DNA from: Amborella trichopoda
Lineage: Eukaryota > Streptophyta > Magnoliopsida > Amborellales > Amborellaceae
DNA: 64,000 nt
Assembly: GCF_000471905.2 (NCBI RefSeq)
Contig: NW_006498507.1
Coordinates: forward strand, 7,350,623 to 7,414,622
Reading direction: 5' to 3'
Shown: one piece after another, positions 33,003-46,325 of the stretch
Layout: each line of letters opens with the position of its first letter
Numbering within the stretch: the stretch's first letter is position 1
Translations under genes and position numbers: made by a program
The notes under the pieces: model-generated
The model's database searches: none
What the model saw: only the letters and a program-made list of their open reading frames with translations
What the model was told of the DNA's origin: nothing

Positions 33003-36000
33003 ATGGAATTATTGATAATGGATTTTTGCAGTAGTTCGAAGAAGGCGGCGTCGTCCTTAGCCCTAATTGTCTTTCTATCGTATCTGCTTTCTTCTTCGTC
33101 AAAGTTAATGTGCTCTGCATCTTCAGAAAAGAATAGGTCTTCTATTGGAGGCGGGGGGTTGTTTTGGAGCACGGAAAAGGAGGAGGGAGATTTCAGGAAG
33201 GCGGAGATGGACAATTCTCAGAAAATCGAGGAGACCACCGAAGAACAAATCAGTGGCGGGTTCTCTTCATTGGAGGGCATGTTACAGTGGGCAATAGGTA
33301 TTTCCTTCTCCTCGTACTCCTATTTGTTTCTTATACATCTATTTTTAGGGCTTTTATTTTTGCAGCTGTCATGGTATGATGCATGGTGTTTCTTATAAAT
33401 TCTTTCAGAGATTTTATTTTGCAATAGTTATGTTATGATCCATGATGCAGTGCAATAGGGGTTAAGTGTGGCAAGTTGTAGAGCTTTAAAGGAATTGTAC
33501 TTGGCGCTCTTTTATACTTTGAGATTCGTAGGATTTGAAGCTCTGTTGCTTGTTTAGAGAGAGAAATTGATGATTTGAATGTCTTTAGTGGAATTCAATA
33601 GTTATTTTTTTCTAATGGAAATCAATAGTTAATGTTGATAGAACCAATTCGTCTCTCTGCCTTCCTTAATTTTACTGAGACAATTAAATTTATGCCTGGG
33701 CCTGGTTCGAGTTTCTAAGCATTGGCATGTCTGCATACATAAATACATTGCCATCGAAACTAACTGTACATAGGCGAACTTGTGTTATTATGTTTGTAAT
33801 ATAGTGTATCTCTTTGTTTTTTCTTGTGGAAATAGGCCATTCTGATCCAGCCAAGTTAAGAGAAACGGCAAATGATGCTCAACGCCTAAATGAACTAAGG
33901 AAACGGCAAACAGAGATAAAGGTGAGACCTGATGATAGGGTTACAAGCTTATCTTTGCATATACTGGTATTAAGTGATTCAATGCCTAGTTTGAACCATG
34001 ATTTCCGTGCTTAAAGGCTGTTGGATGGACATGCAGTTTGAGAAGTCATTTTTTATTTTATGTTATTTTCAAGGCTCGATATGTGAGTTTGGGTTCAAAG
34101 ATGAGATGCCACTCTTTCTATGATCTCATGACAGTTGCTTAGTAAAGCAGGAAGGATTAGTATTGGATCCATGTCAAGGTTTTGTTTCCTATGCACGAAA
34201 GAGATCGTTTGTTTGCTATCAAAATTTATGATCTTTCTTTCTAGCTTTTCATCACTGTATGTGCATGGAAGAAGTACGAAGTATCGTGTTAGAGTCCTTT
34301 TTTTCTTCTTCTTTGCAATTTATCAGTATCATATTCGCCCAACATCTACGAATTTGTGTCATTTGACTTGCATGCCAGTGATATTCAACATGATAGACAT
34401 TGACATGTAAAACCCAAATAGAAAAATAATTTTGATATTACTTGGTTTTTGGAACTGATATGTTGCAGATAATGATTAGTTTGATACATACTAGAATGGA
34501 TATGTTTCCATTGCCACCATCCCATTGAAGCAAAGTAAAAAAATGTGCTGTGAGGAATTGATTCACATTGACTTCTGCAATTTGCTGCATATTCTCAATA
34601 TTTGTTAACTGTAATGTATGATTTTGGCATTTGCTTGTGTTTATGTCATAATAGTGTGAAAGTGGAATTTCAGTAGGATGTTTGTGTTATTGAACCATAC
34701 AAATTTTCTGCACATTCCTGTGGATGGGCCTAATGGTTTGTTACTCGCTCAGAATTAAACATGCTGCTACCTGTACATCATGGTTCTATGTATCCATGTG
34801 GTCAATCACTGTAGTTTAATGGTGTGGTGGATTCTGTGGTCACTAAGATGCATGTTGTCAATTGGAGGAGTGATGAAGGAGGAGTTAGTTATTTCTCGTT
34901 ATTATCTAAGTTATCTTCATCCCATCCTTCAGAGAAAAATTCATTTAGATGCTGACTTCTCGTTAGGAACAATGGCATCTCTAACAACCTGCAACTGGAG
35001 GTGATTGGGGAGAGTCCACAGCTTGTCTCCTACCTAGAAAATAAAAGATACCCTTTCTCGTTGCTTTTATCCGCTTTCATTATTTTTTTCTGGTAGCATG
35101 CTATTGACCACCCTTAATTGAACTCACCAAAGGGTGCTACAAGATGTCATGTTTGATCTTAGAGACATTAGTTAATCATCATTCATATTAGGTTCATATT
35201 TTATTGCCTGCACCTGCTTAAAGGCTTGATCTTTTGGGAATTTTGTGTGAATTTCTGTTTCTACCTTGCGGTTGCCTGTTAGCATGTGCAAACTTATGTT
35301 ATTCATGTATCTGTTAGTCAGGTTATTTGCATTTCTTGCATTCTTGCCTAGTTTTGAATATTTTATTTTTCTATTTATTGCTAGTTATTTATCCAGAGGT
35401 TTAGGTCACAAGATATTTCACGTGTTACTGTACTGCCAAGGTTTTTATTATATATCTCTTTTCTTTTTCTTTTCAAATAAGGATGAGGTTTTGTATGATA
35501 TGCCTTTGTATTCTATTTTCTAGATTAAGCTGTTTGCAGTTTGTCCAATGGGTTACTCCTTGTCATCAATACTGAAATTCATTATGGTTCTTCATCTCAG
35601 GATGGTAATGTTGCTTTATAATGCACTGCAGGAATTAATGGATAAATTGAAAATGCCATCAGATGCAGAATTGATGAAAGCAGCTATAGCTGATCTTAAT
35701 AATTCTTCATCATCTTTGGAAGATCGTCTGCATGCTTTGAACACGTTGCTTGTTCTAGTTGAGCCAATTGACAATGCAAATGGTAAGAAGCAAATACTTT
35801 ACAACAGCTCACCATTGAAACACCACACTCAACTTCTATGGACTAATTTTTAAGGGAAAGTATACAAAGTGACCAATTTCCTTTTGGTACAACTGTACAA
35901 GGTGGTCACAATCACTCTTGTGCGTCGGATTTCAAATCAGGTGGTTGTAAGTCATTGACTAGGTTCAAAATTCAAAGAAAAATTTATCGAACTTCGTGAC

Positions 36001-39000
36001 ATAACTCAAACTGTCCAATTTTGAAATCGGATTGCTAGAGGTATTTGTGCCCTCTTTGTAACAAAGATACATAGCCACATAGTATACAATCATTATCATC
36101 ATCAAAACTAAAAATCATTTTCCTAACTATTTGGGGTCAGCTACATGAATCATAGTTCGCCATTCTGCTATATCAAAAGTCATATCCTCAGTGAGGCTAT
36201 TAGTCCTCATATATTTTCTCACTATTTCCATCCATATCCTTTTGGGCCTACCCCTTGCCCTTTTTTAGCCTTTCATTTGAACTAACTCATACCTCCTAAC
36301 AGATTTTGTATTGGGTCTGTGTTGCACATGGCCAGTGATGCCCATAATACTACATTGTATTCTTGCTTCTTTGAGTATATGAATTACCATATTTGAGGCA
36401 GAAATGCTGTTTTAATCAATGGGGGCTCTCGGATAAGCGGGCTTATTTTACAAGTCAAATATTGTTATGCACATGCAAGATAGGGCTTGTTGGTGTCAAA
36501 TGTGCGGTTGCAGTTTTTGATTAGTGCATATCTGTGACTGGCTGCTATTGCTGGATAAGTTTAAAACACACATACACACACACACGCCCACACCTAGTGA
36601 TTTCTTACAGATGAGCATTTTACGGTCTCAATCTGGTATTTACATGTTACGAACTTTGTTCATGCAGATCTGGATAAACTTGGAGGCATTGTCGCTGTCA
36701 TTTCTGAACTCTACAATTCAGAACCTGAGATCAGGACAACCTCTGCTTGGGTTTTGGGAAAAGCCAGTCAAAATAATCCACTTGTTCAGAAGCTGGTGAA
36801 TATATACTTACATGTGCAATTGCCCTCTACAAGTGCCCAAATTCCTTGAATGGTTTCCTCTAATGTTCTAATATAAAAGTTTGAAATTAGACCAAATCTG
36901 GCTGGACTTTGATACAAGAAGATTTCATATAATTGGAAAAGAAAAGAAACAATGAGTTTCATGAGAAGAATGCAAGAATAAGGTTATAGAAAAGGAGAAG
37001 AAAAGAAAGAAGTGTGATTTCTGAACATTGTTTAATCTTTGTCAAAGTCTTACCTAGATTTGCTTCATATTGATTGGAATCAAGGTTATAATTGTGATGC
37101 TTGCATATACCTGTTGCACTCTTGTTGGGTGTCTACCAGGGCTGGCTCCAAGCCTTGATGTAAATTTTGTTGAAATTTGTTAATACAATCAGTGTGCCTT
37201 GTCTTGGTCTCTGCTCTATGGATTGCTTCAAATTCACAAATTCAATTGCTATTAGCCCAATGATTTGAAACCATGTTGCGTAGGTTCTTGATCATGGGGG
37301 GCTTCTGAAACTGATGAAGATGGTGAAGTCCAGCAATTTAGAAGAGGCAACAAAGGCATTGTATGCAGTTTCAGCTCTTATCAGCAACAATTTCAATGGC
37401 CAGGAACTTTTCTACGCACAAGCTGGAGATCTTTTATTGATGGTGAACTTTTCATGCTACACAAGATTTCCCAAACCCAGTATATCTTCGCAAGTTATCT
37501 TGACAAACATGATTGCGTGGTGCAGGACATTATGAGCAATTCAAGTAGTGACATCAGGCTTCTTCGAAAATCTGTGTTTTTGGTAGCCGATCTGGCTGAG
37601 AGTCAGTTACAAAGCAAGGATGAACTAGTGCTTCCATTCTTAGGCAATCGGTTGTTCTTGAAATCTGTGGTGGATCTCACAACTTCAACTGACCTTGACC
37701 TAGAGGAGAAGGTCTATTTCTATTATAACCTTTCAGTTATTCTTGTTGGTGGTATAAGATCAATGGGCTAGAAATGATATCTTTTAAAAAATATATTTTA
37801 TTGTATTAAAACTTAAGGGTTTAAATGCTTAAATATCTCAATACAAAACTATAATATATATATCCAGCCTACAAACATGGTTTATATACATTTGAACAAT
37901 AAAAATTCATTCCTAATAGGTCCTTTAGAAATCCCTTAAAAATACAATTAAACTCCATACAATGTCCAAATACTCACAATATACATCTCTATAACCTATT
38001 ACATAACTTGTACTCAAAATTCTTCATTATATCAAAATTACATAATAATTCTATCTTCATTCTTTATCCTCGTCGTATATCACAATGTCTCATACACATC
38101 ATACACTTGATCATGATAATCCAATGAGATTTCAATTCACATAAACAATATAACATCACATTAAAGCTCATACTACATAATTATAAGAACAATCTCAATA
38201 TTCACATAACATACTAAATTTAATCGATCATGAATGACTCAATAACTGTAAATACATCAAATTAATATGCAAACTTACATGGGGGAAGCCATGGTTTGAA
38301 CTCCTTGTGCCTGGGCCACGAAAGGGCTTTTTGAGGACTTAATTTTGTTCTATTGTCTAAGGCACGGGTGATAATAATAACTCAAGGAGATCAATTCAAT
38401 GGGAAGCAAATGATCACTTTTATTTTACTTAATGATGATTAAATCATGAAAGAGATGTATTAAAACAACCTTTCAAAGTTTGAGAGAGACACTACAAAAC
38501 ATAAGGAAGTTATGGAGAAACTTCACCATGTGGTCCATAAGGGACCACACAAACTTTTCAACATTAAAAAAAGAACTCAAGGGGTTATTTCGTATGCTCA
38601 AATACCTCTCATTAGTTGTATATTCTTAGTAAAAATTTCAAAAAAATAAGATTAAGAAAATTAAGGTGAAACTTCTCAAGATTATGGAGTAAGCAAGCTA
38701 GTCTACACGTACTATGTGCATGGACTACACTGTTACTTTGGGACTCTTCAAATATTAAGTTTTCACGACCAAAAATGAAGAAAGCTACTGTAAACTAAGA
38801 ATTACAGCAAACTTTGATAATAGAAATGAGGTAGGAATTGAAATATAAGAAGAAAAATCAGTACTTTAGTGAATTAATAGTATGTGCTTGATCACACACA
38901 TGAGGGACTACTTCATGAAAGGGTTTCAAATTAAAGCTAAAGGAAGAAGATAGTTTCATGGGTGGTCATGTTTTTGTCAAGGGGGTTTTTTCTCTCTCTT

Positions 39001-41875
39001 TGAAGTGAATACACAAGTTAGGGTTATAATTGATCCCATAAGCTAATTTTATACTTAGATCATAAATATGGATTTGATATTATCCTTGATACCTTAAGTC
39101 AATGGCACATGAGAGGCTTTTATCCAAGCTACTCATTCATATCTTATCACCAAGATCAATGGATGAGCTTTTGCCACCCTTCACTCCTTAAAACCTAGGT
39201 TTATAGTCATTTTACTTTAAAACTTTATGTTTTATTTTTCATTAAGTCCAAATTCATGTTTACACTCATGCTCATGGTTTTTGAATAATTATGAGAGTCA
39301 ATAAAAGACAAGGACATGGACATAAAAGTATTATGGGACATCCATACATGTTAATAAAATATCTTATGACATCATTAATAGGATTTCAACATTACTAAAG
39401 TTTCACATGGGTCAAGCCCATAAAGTGGTGCCACATAAGATATACCGCATGCCACAAAATCATATGTGGATAATAATATAAATCAAATTAATTCTCGAAA
39501 ACCCATAACTTTATACATGCCAAATAAATCACATGTGTGAACAAAACACCATGTGACAAAATAACTCATTTAAGTCACCACATTATAAAACATAATATAA
39601 TTAAATAACAAAAGATAACGATGCCCCCCACGCATGGGCGTGACATCAGCATGATGTCAGCACCTAAGGGAGTGTGGGGGTGCCATGTCGCGTCCCTATG
39701 GCCACTTGGGACCCACGTGGCATCCCCATGGCTCGTCCTCGATCGTCATTTTGGCCAAACGATTTAAAAATAAAAATTTTTGGTGTTAAAAATTCTGAAA
39801 AATTATCAAAAAATCCCAAAAATTCTCCAAATGATATTTCAACATTATTACACATTTTCTCATCAATATAAAAACTTTTCTCATCGATTTTAGATTAACT
39901 TGGGCGAAAGGTAAATGAGATCTCTAGACTTATAACACTAGTTAGAGTCTTCCATTAGGCTAACCCGAATGACGTTCTACCGGTGTCTCAAGCCGACCCA
40001 ACGGACTTATGCTCTACAGTCTATGGCATGGACATATAATTGGTCACATTAAAGTCTTTGAGTCGGAGCTTCTTGTCACCAGGGGTTCAATGGATTACTG
40101 GTGCACCCCTGTGGAACATGTTCATACTCAAATACAGAGGTCATATCAAAGCACATGTGTATTAGCTTCTTTTAAGTTAGATTATACTATAGAAGAGTGG
40201 TTTCCCTATACGATTGTGGGTGCACATGCCATGAAACGGTCTCATGTTAGGATACGGGCACATGTACCATGAGCCGACCATTCCATATAGGGCAAATACT
40301 CTTTTAAATACTTCGATTCTATTATTCTCGATTGGATTCTTCAAGCCCCGGCATATCACATCAACTATGAGGCATTCCAATTAATATTGTCCTCACTGGG
40401 AGGTAACCCTCACACCTCCCTAAGAGCTAACATTATCAAAACGTATACTCGCAATGTTTCAAATATCCGGGAATATATGAATCTAGGCCTCAGTGCGCCA
40501 AGCACCTAGATTCAGTCTCTCTCTCTAGCTTCCAAATGACTATTGGCTTTAAGGCCTTGAAAGGCCACATAGTCAGCCATTCTATTACAACTTAAAATTG
40601 GGTCAGAAATTCAATTTAGGACCTGACTGGAACTAATGGGATTGACTACATGCATCAATGTTTCATAGCTCAGCGAGGTCGACTCCGCTCCTCCAAGGTA
40701 TCTCTGCCTAGGTAGGGTTCTTGAATTCACCAATCAAAAATTTTGTTAATAAATCACTAATAAATAATTTAAAAATATTATTGTTCTATATACTTCTTGT
40801 TCTATATACTTTGCATTTTTATTTTTATGATGATTTGTGAATTTTCTTGCTTATGCTCTGTCTATTTTTCCCTTTTTTTCTTAAATGTTTCAAGCTTTAA
40901 ATCAATTTTTTTCATAATCCATCTTCTATATACGTTTTTCCATCTTTTATAGAATTTTAATGATGTTTATGACTTATTTGCTTTTTTACTTATTTAAACT
41001 GTTTTTTGTATTTTTTTTGCATTTTTTTGGCCCTTTTTGGCCTCATGCAGAGCCCCTTTTGGCTTTGTGCAGAATCCTAGCTAGTCCAATTGGACTCCCC
41101 CGGGTTACTCTGTTCATGCAGGAGCCACATCCTGAGCCAGAACCAAGTTTTTTAACATTTGCCATGCATGCATATTTTCTGCATTATTTCGGCCCCAATA
41201 CAGACTAACTGAGCCTGACTTTGACCAATATTCAGAGTACATTTTATATTATCTTTTAACCTCCATTTGGAATTCCCAATCTGTGCTAGTTTTTGCAATT
41301 TTGGTAAGAAGTTTACCAAATATTGATGCATCGTAAATAATGTGCTTATAATAATATTGTTGTACCATTGTAACTCTCCTTTAATTAATATAATGCAGTT
41401 AACAGATTAAAAATAATAATATTGTCAAATTGAATGTTGGATATGTGATATGCTTAGGTTCTTTCGTTCTTCTGCTTTGGTTTGTTGAAGTCATGGATTT
41501 TGTTTCTGTTATACAGACTTTAATGGCTATTAGGAGCCTTCTCCAACTCAGCACCACTGAGGCTCTGGTCTTTAAGGATTTCTGCAATCTGGGTGAAGCC
41601 CTCGAGAAGATGAGACAGCAATTTGAGAAGCTGTTAGCAGATGAGGACCTGAGAGAGTATGTTAGGGACATCGAGGTTCTTCGCAGGGAAGTAGAGTTCA
41701 TTTTCAGTCAAAAGCTGGAAAAGGTATCATTAAGTTGCCTATTTTGTCCAAAATTTGGATTTGAAGTTTTCTAATATTTACCCAAATGAGTTGGAGTTCA
41801 AAATAGAGTTCGACTTTGAGTGTCCCTCATTGATCCATTGAGATCTGGCAGGTGGTGTCTCGGGTGCCTACTTGA
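33003..41875 (+). CDS. Hsp70 nucleotide exchange factor, FES1/SIL1-like (armadillo fold), eight exons
   Basis: Releases ADP from Hsp70/BiP-type chaperones. The N-terminal hydrophobic run (SSLALIVFLSYLLSSSS) suggests ER entry, as in SIL1 and the Arabidopsis At3g51980 type. Exons: 33003-33297, 33836-33921, 35632-35782, 36668-36795, 37284-37442, 37526-37711, 41517-41723, 41852-41875. The total of 1236 nt gives 411 aa, with consistent phases. Motifs: LQWAIGHSDPAKLRE, KLKMPSDAELM, LGGIVAVISELY, IRTTSAWVLGKASQNNPLVQ (armadillo repeat), VLDHGGLLKLMKM, LLRKSVFLVADLAESQ, then TEALVFKDFCNLGEALEKMR. Exon 8 encodes only VVSRVPT. No KDEL/HDEL is present at the end. Intron 6 (3.8 kb) is swollen by repeats, and its donor reads GTCTAT, which is weak. 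An alternative start is the in-frame ATG at 33018. Confidence 0.9.
33922..35631 (+). other. SIL1-like intron 2 (1710 nt), no feature seen
   Basis: T-rich plant intron sequence. Short open frames (34135-34410, 35266-35523) are low-complexity and carry no domain. Introns 1 (33298-33835) and 4 (36796-37283) are likewise empty. Confidence 0.7.
35866..36084. mobile_element. MITE family M1, copy 2, in SIL1-like intron 3
   Basis: Left end AGTATACAAAGTGACCAATT with GGTGGTCACAATCACT. The right end, reversed, is TTGTATACTATGTGGC with AAGAGGGCACAAATAC. The TIR is about 55 bp and imperfect. An RTE tail abuts its right end. Confidence 0.65.
36085..36300 (-). mobile_element. RTE LINE 3' fragment in SIL1-like intron 3
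   Basis: ATCATTATCATCATC tail, then CTAACTATTTGGGGTCAGCT, CGCCATTCTGC and CCTTTTGGGCCTACCCCTTG. It is nearly colinear with 3905-4080 and antisense to the host gene. Confidence 0.75.
37712..41516 (+). other. SIL1-like intron 6 expanded by repeats
   Basis: About 37760-40640 is AT-rich foreign-looking sequence. It has a block at 38275-38335 and a GC-rich part at 39620-39750 (CATGGGCGTGACATCAGC) that resemble LTR-retrotransposon non-coding sequence. I found no gag, pol or paired LTRs. A MITE-like M2 element follows at about 40655-41175. Confidence 0.45.
40655..41175. mobile_element. MITE-like family M2, second copy
   Basis: Left end AATGTTTCATAGCTCAGC with GGTCGACTCC. The right side has CTAGTCCAATTGGACTCCCC and ends near GAGCCAGAACC. 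The T-rich interior (CATCTTTTATAGAATTTT) matches 26580-26610 of the first M2 copy. Confidence 0.4.
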
Positions 41876-42775
41876 AATGCATGCCTTATTTATGCATTGC
41901 AATGCCGTGGAGCTGGCATGAAATGTTTTGGGTGAAGAAACCCAAACATTTTCTACAACGACATGTATTCGTTAGCCTCCGGATTCAGCTTTGATGCATC
42001 TGAATTGAAGATGGAAGGGGTTGTGATTGTATTCATATCTCATATTTTTGAATTGGACTGAATCCCATGACGTCTGCTGTCTCTCTCTTTAACCTGTATC
42101 TTTGACCTTAGTTCCCACAACAATCGTGCGAAATCGTAATGTAAATCATGTCTGGTAAAGGAGTTGTATGAGGAAAGCTTGTGAAAATACTGTCTGGAGC
42201 AGTGGGTAATTTTAATCTAATGTAGGGAGCCACAACAACAAGGGATTTACAGCTCTAGTCCCATTATCTCAAAAACCTTCTTTACTGACAAATATCTATT
42301 ATCAATCGAGCTTGGTGCAATCTTTTTGTGATTGGATTAGTTTTTCTCTTTTTTTAACTTCATTTAAATTCAGAGTGAATTCAGAGTGATTCCAGAGTGA
42401 ATTCTCTTATTCGTTGTTGTTGTTAATTTACTTGTACCGTGCTTGCCCCTTGATCTTGCCATGAGGTGTGTACGTTTGAGTGCCTAGCTCCTTAGGATGG
42501 GGCATCTATGTATGAGCTCATACCATGCATATGCAGCCCCTAATTAAGCCTATCTTAAAATAGATTTTTAATCTAAATTGTAGAATTTTTTGTTTTAAAT
42601 TTTGAGTTTAATCAATGACACATTTACAACTATTCAATTTGAAATTTGTCAGACAAGAATGATTGCAACTTTTTTTGCTTTTGTTTTTTTTGAATGTTAG
42701 CTAAATGATTGTAACATATTTATATTAAAAATACTTATATTGAAAGTAAATAGCCTCTGTCTATTTTTTTTTTAT

Positions 42776-42823
42776 GGGATTGTCTAGAAAAAGAGTTGCG
42801 GGATTGTCTAGAAAAAGAGTTGC
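42776..42823. repeat. Perfect 24-bp tandem duplication
   Basis: GGGATTGTCTAGAAAAAGAG plus TTGC occurs twice head to tail (42776-42799, 42800-42823) without mismatch. Confidence 0.92.
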
Positions 42824-43250
42824 CCGGAGTTAGGATGTGAAGCACAATTTTAATAAATAAAAGACAACTTCGCTATTTATATCCCATCTTTTTGCGCGGT
42901 TGGGACGAAATATGACAAAGCAAAATGATGGTGCAACAAAAAGTTCAAATATATCTTTAAATTTTAACCTTGATCTTTTTGTTTTTGGTTTTTTGTTTTT
43001 TTTTTGGGAGGGGTGAAGTGCTCTATGCCTTAAGGGGTGCAAAATTACATATGCATCCATTTTAAAGATCGATGACATCCATCTTAAAGATGGATGTGGA
43101 AGCAAAATCAATAGTTTGATTTTTTTGTTTTAGTTTTTTAAATTTATATTTTAATGTATACACATTCTCCATGGTGGAGACAATACGCACCAAAAAAATT
43201 AGCTCCAAAATCTATCTTAAAAACTAGACCACGAAAAGGGGATACACATA

Positions 43251-43270
43251 CATGAGTCCCCGGACTCATG
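43251..43270. repeat. Near-perfect palindrome CATGAGTCC-CC-GGACTCATG
   Basis: Nine-base arms with a 2-base spacer. The same arms (one base shorter, spacer TT) recur at 57797-57814 in the FERONIA-like intron. Confidence 0.8.
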
Positions 43271-43766
43271 GAAACCAAATCTATCTTAAAAAATAAACTA
43301 CGAAAAGGGAATATATTTTTTTTCTTCTTCTGCTAAGGCCAGTCGTAACAATCGGGATTGCCATTTTCTACGTGAAAAAATATTGAATCAACAAAAAAAC
43401 ACATGAAAAAAGAGTGAACCGGCAAAAAACCAGCCCAGATTGGTGAATCTGCAATCCGTATTGGTGTTTTACCGTAGAGAAATGCCATTTTAATATGCAA
43501 AACCGCCTGTTCCGAACCTCGAAAATTTGGATCTCAAATCCCTGCCTGAGAAGGAAAAAGAAAAGTTGGAAGGCCATTGAAGGAGAGACACATACAAACA
43601 GCCGCGGCCGCTGACGCTCCACAACACGACCCCGCAAATAAATTCCTGCTTGGAAGTTACTCGAGAGTTACGAGAGAGGGGAGGGTTTTTGTGCGACTTT
43701 CAGGGCTGATTGCTTCTCCATTTCAGGCTTCGATGCACGCAAGCTTCTAGACCCGAGCTCTAGCCC

Positions 43767-43811
43767 AAACCCTAACTCTTCAATGTCTGGGAACAGTAAC
43801 CCTAACCCTAA
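43767..43811 (+). promoter_or_regulatory. Telo-box-like motifs around the FRIGIDA-like start codon
   Basis: AAACCCTAA at 43767-43775 in the leader and AACCCTAACCCTAA at 43798-43811 in the first codons (encoding NPNPK). Telo boxes are known plant promoter elements. Function here is only inferred from sequence. Confidence 0.35.
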
Positions 43812-46269
43812 GTCTTCATCTATAGAGAAGGGGATGAGCTCCTCCACCTCAGTTATTGAATCCGTAAACGAGTTACAGAGCCTCTCCTCGGCTCTCTCTA
43901 ATTTCACAGCTCGCTGGAACGAGCTGCATACCCACCTCAACTCCATTCACAAAGCCATAGATTCCAGACTCACCACCACAAACTCCAATACTAAGAACAA
44001 GAACCCAAATTCAACGGCAGATGGTGAAGAAAAAAACAGTAAGAATGACGGAAAAGAAGAGCTTCTTCAGTCAAGTTTCGAAGCCCTGTGCAAGCAGATG
44101 GATGGAAAGGCTCTCAGGAGATTTGTCACTATTAATCTAAGCCAAATAGACAGCATAAGGAAAATGGCACCCGGTGCCCTAATGTCAGCCCCTGATCCTG
44201 CCAAGCTAATATTGGATTGCATGGGAGGGTTCTATTTGCAGCATGTGAATGCTTTCAGCAAGCACTCCCCTCTCATTGGGATTCGCAGGGCCTGTATCCT
44301 CCTTCTCGAGTTTTTTGTGGCATCTAGCTTGGAGGTTTCAAGCGTGGTGCAGGAGGAGGCAAAGAGTGTTTCAATTGCTTGGAGGGAGAGGTTAATTAAG
44401 GAGGGTGGGGTTGCAAAGGCCACTGGCATGGATGCTTTAGGATTGCTGCTCTTTGTTGCTGCTTTTGGGGTGCCTCCTCAACTTGAGAACGAGGATCTCT
44501 ACCATCTTATGCGGTTGGTGAACCTTCGCAAGAGAGCTCTGGTTCTTCGTTGCTCACCGAGATTCATGAAAAAACTTCCTGGTATGTACATGCATCTCTC
44601 TTTTCTTTTTTGGTTTCTAGTTCAGAGTTTTCTGATAATTTATAAGCAATATCAAGACTTTTTCGGTATATTGTGATGCACACAAACCTGCACAATCTAT
44701 GCGTGCACATTTTTTGTGTTTTTGCCACTTGCTAACTCTTCTTGGTGCCACAAGAGATGGGCTGTTGGTTTTCATGGACTATTTAACTCATCACTCGAAT
44801 TAGATGTACAAGTATTAAACCATGTTGAGGCCTTGAGGGAAAATGTCATTATCAAGTGTGAATAGAGTCCATGGAGAATTGAAGACATGGACAGGGCAGG
44901 AATCAATTTGCCCTGAAATTTATGAGAGTTTGTAAATATTTGAATTAGAATTTCCTGATTTAGAGCAAGACTATTGCTCCCATGGCCTAAAGCTATAGAA
45001 TGAAAATGAACCCAAAAAAAAAGAAAATAATTTTGCTTGCAAAAGAGCTGGCATCATTCATTAGGTTGAAGAATAGCATATGCTTCATGCCCATCGTGTT
45101 TTTAGGGATTTCATAAGTAGGTTTCCCAGTTGAAACTGATGCGTTCTGAGAGTTGAAACTGATGTCTTTGGAATAGCTTTATTGTAGTGTATAACTCAGA
45201 AGATAATTGCATTTTTCCTTTTACAACTGAAGCTATGTCACTTTCCCGAAAAAAACTGAAGCTATGTGTAACTATAGAATTAAGCATCAGATTGTTGCAA
45301 TTATTGAATATGGTGATATCCAAAAGAACCACCAAAAGGAGATCCCATATTACATGGGATTGATGTTGATATTGATATTGATAAGTTTCCTAAGTTAGTT
45401 GAGATGCCCGTCAAAGCCCAACTAGATTAGGACTCTTGGTTATGTATTAAGTTTGGGATATGTGTGACATCTCAGAGATTCATATCTAGTATGGAATTCA
45501 TAACCTTGGTCAATGTTTCGAAGCTCGGCTTGGGCGAAGTACTCAACCCTCGCCGAGTTACTCAGGTGAGACCGATTAACTCGCCCGAGTAGTACACGTA
45601 TAAAAATAAATAAAGCCAAAGATATGAAAATGAGGAGAGGGATGTGTGATTTGGCCACTGCTGCCCTTTAGCTACCGCCCCCGCCCCCCCCCCTCCCCTC
45701 TCTCCCACCTCCTCCCCTTTCTTCTTCCTCTCCCTCTCTTTCCTTGTGCAACTACCTGCAAAACCATTCTTACCAAAATCCTCTCTCTCTTCCCCCCTTT
45801 TTTAATTCGGGGGCTGCGCAGTCATCAATGTCCCACAAAGAGAGAGAAATCTAAGTCTCCCTCTACCAACAAAAAAGTTGCATCATCAGTCACATGATCA
45901 TAAGTCAAGCAAGAGCTCCTCTCATAAACCCTAGGAAGCATAATCGAAGTAAACTCATTTTGAGACTTGATATCAAACAAGCTTCCTAAATACAGTAATT
46001 TCAACAAATCCTCGATGATGTTGTTAATTTCCTCATGGTTTATACCCTTCTTATTAGAGCCATTATCTTTTTTACCGGGGGTTCCATTATCTCAAGGAAA
46101 AGGAGGAAGGGTTGATGGAGTTCGGGGTTGGAGAGAAAAAAGCTGTTCTTCTCTAGAGAGAGAAACAAAGGGGCAATAAAAGAATAATGAAAGTGGTATC
46201 TAAGAATGATGTTCTAGATAGAGAAAGATGGTGGTGCAGTCCAACAATATGGAGAGATACATAGAACCC

Positions 46270-46325
<56 letters not shown>

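Larger units (their letters stand above)
41876..43766. other. Intergenic between SIL1-like and FRIGIDA-like genes
   Basis: The first few hundred bases are probably the SIL1-like 3' UTR. The rest is AT-rich with a small tandem repeat (42776-42823), a repeated AAATCTATCTTAAAAA block (43209 and 43279) and a near-palindrome (43251-43270). No gene is seen. Confidence 0.55.

Noticed and set aside
37760..40640. Complete LTR retrotransposon in the SIL1-like intron
   Set aside because: No gag or pol domain and no paired LTRs could be found, so only unclassified repeat sequence is reported.
43668..43946. 92-codon minus-strand open frame over the FRIGIDA-like start
   Set aside because: Antisense shadow of a clearly conserved coding exon.
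45111..45335. 74-codon minus-strand open frame, also seen at 46596-46820
   Set aside because: The apparent conservation is only the duplicated intron segment; no domain and no independent support.
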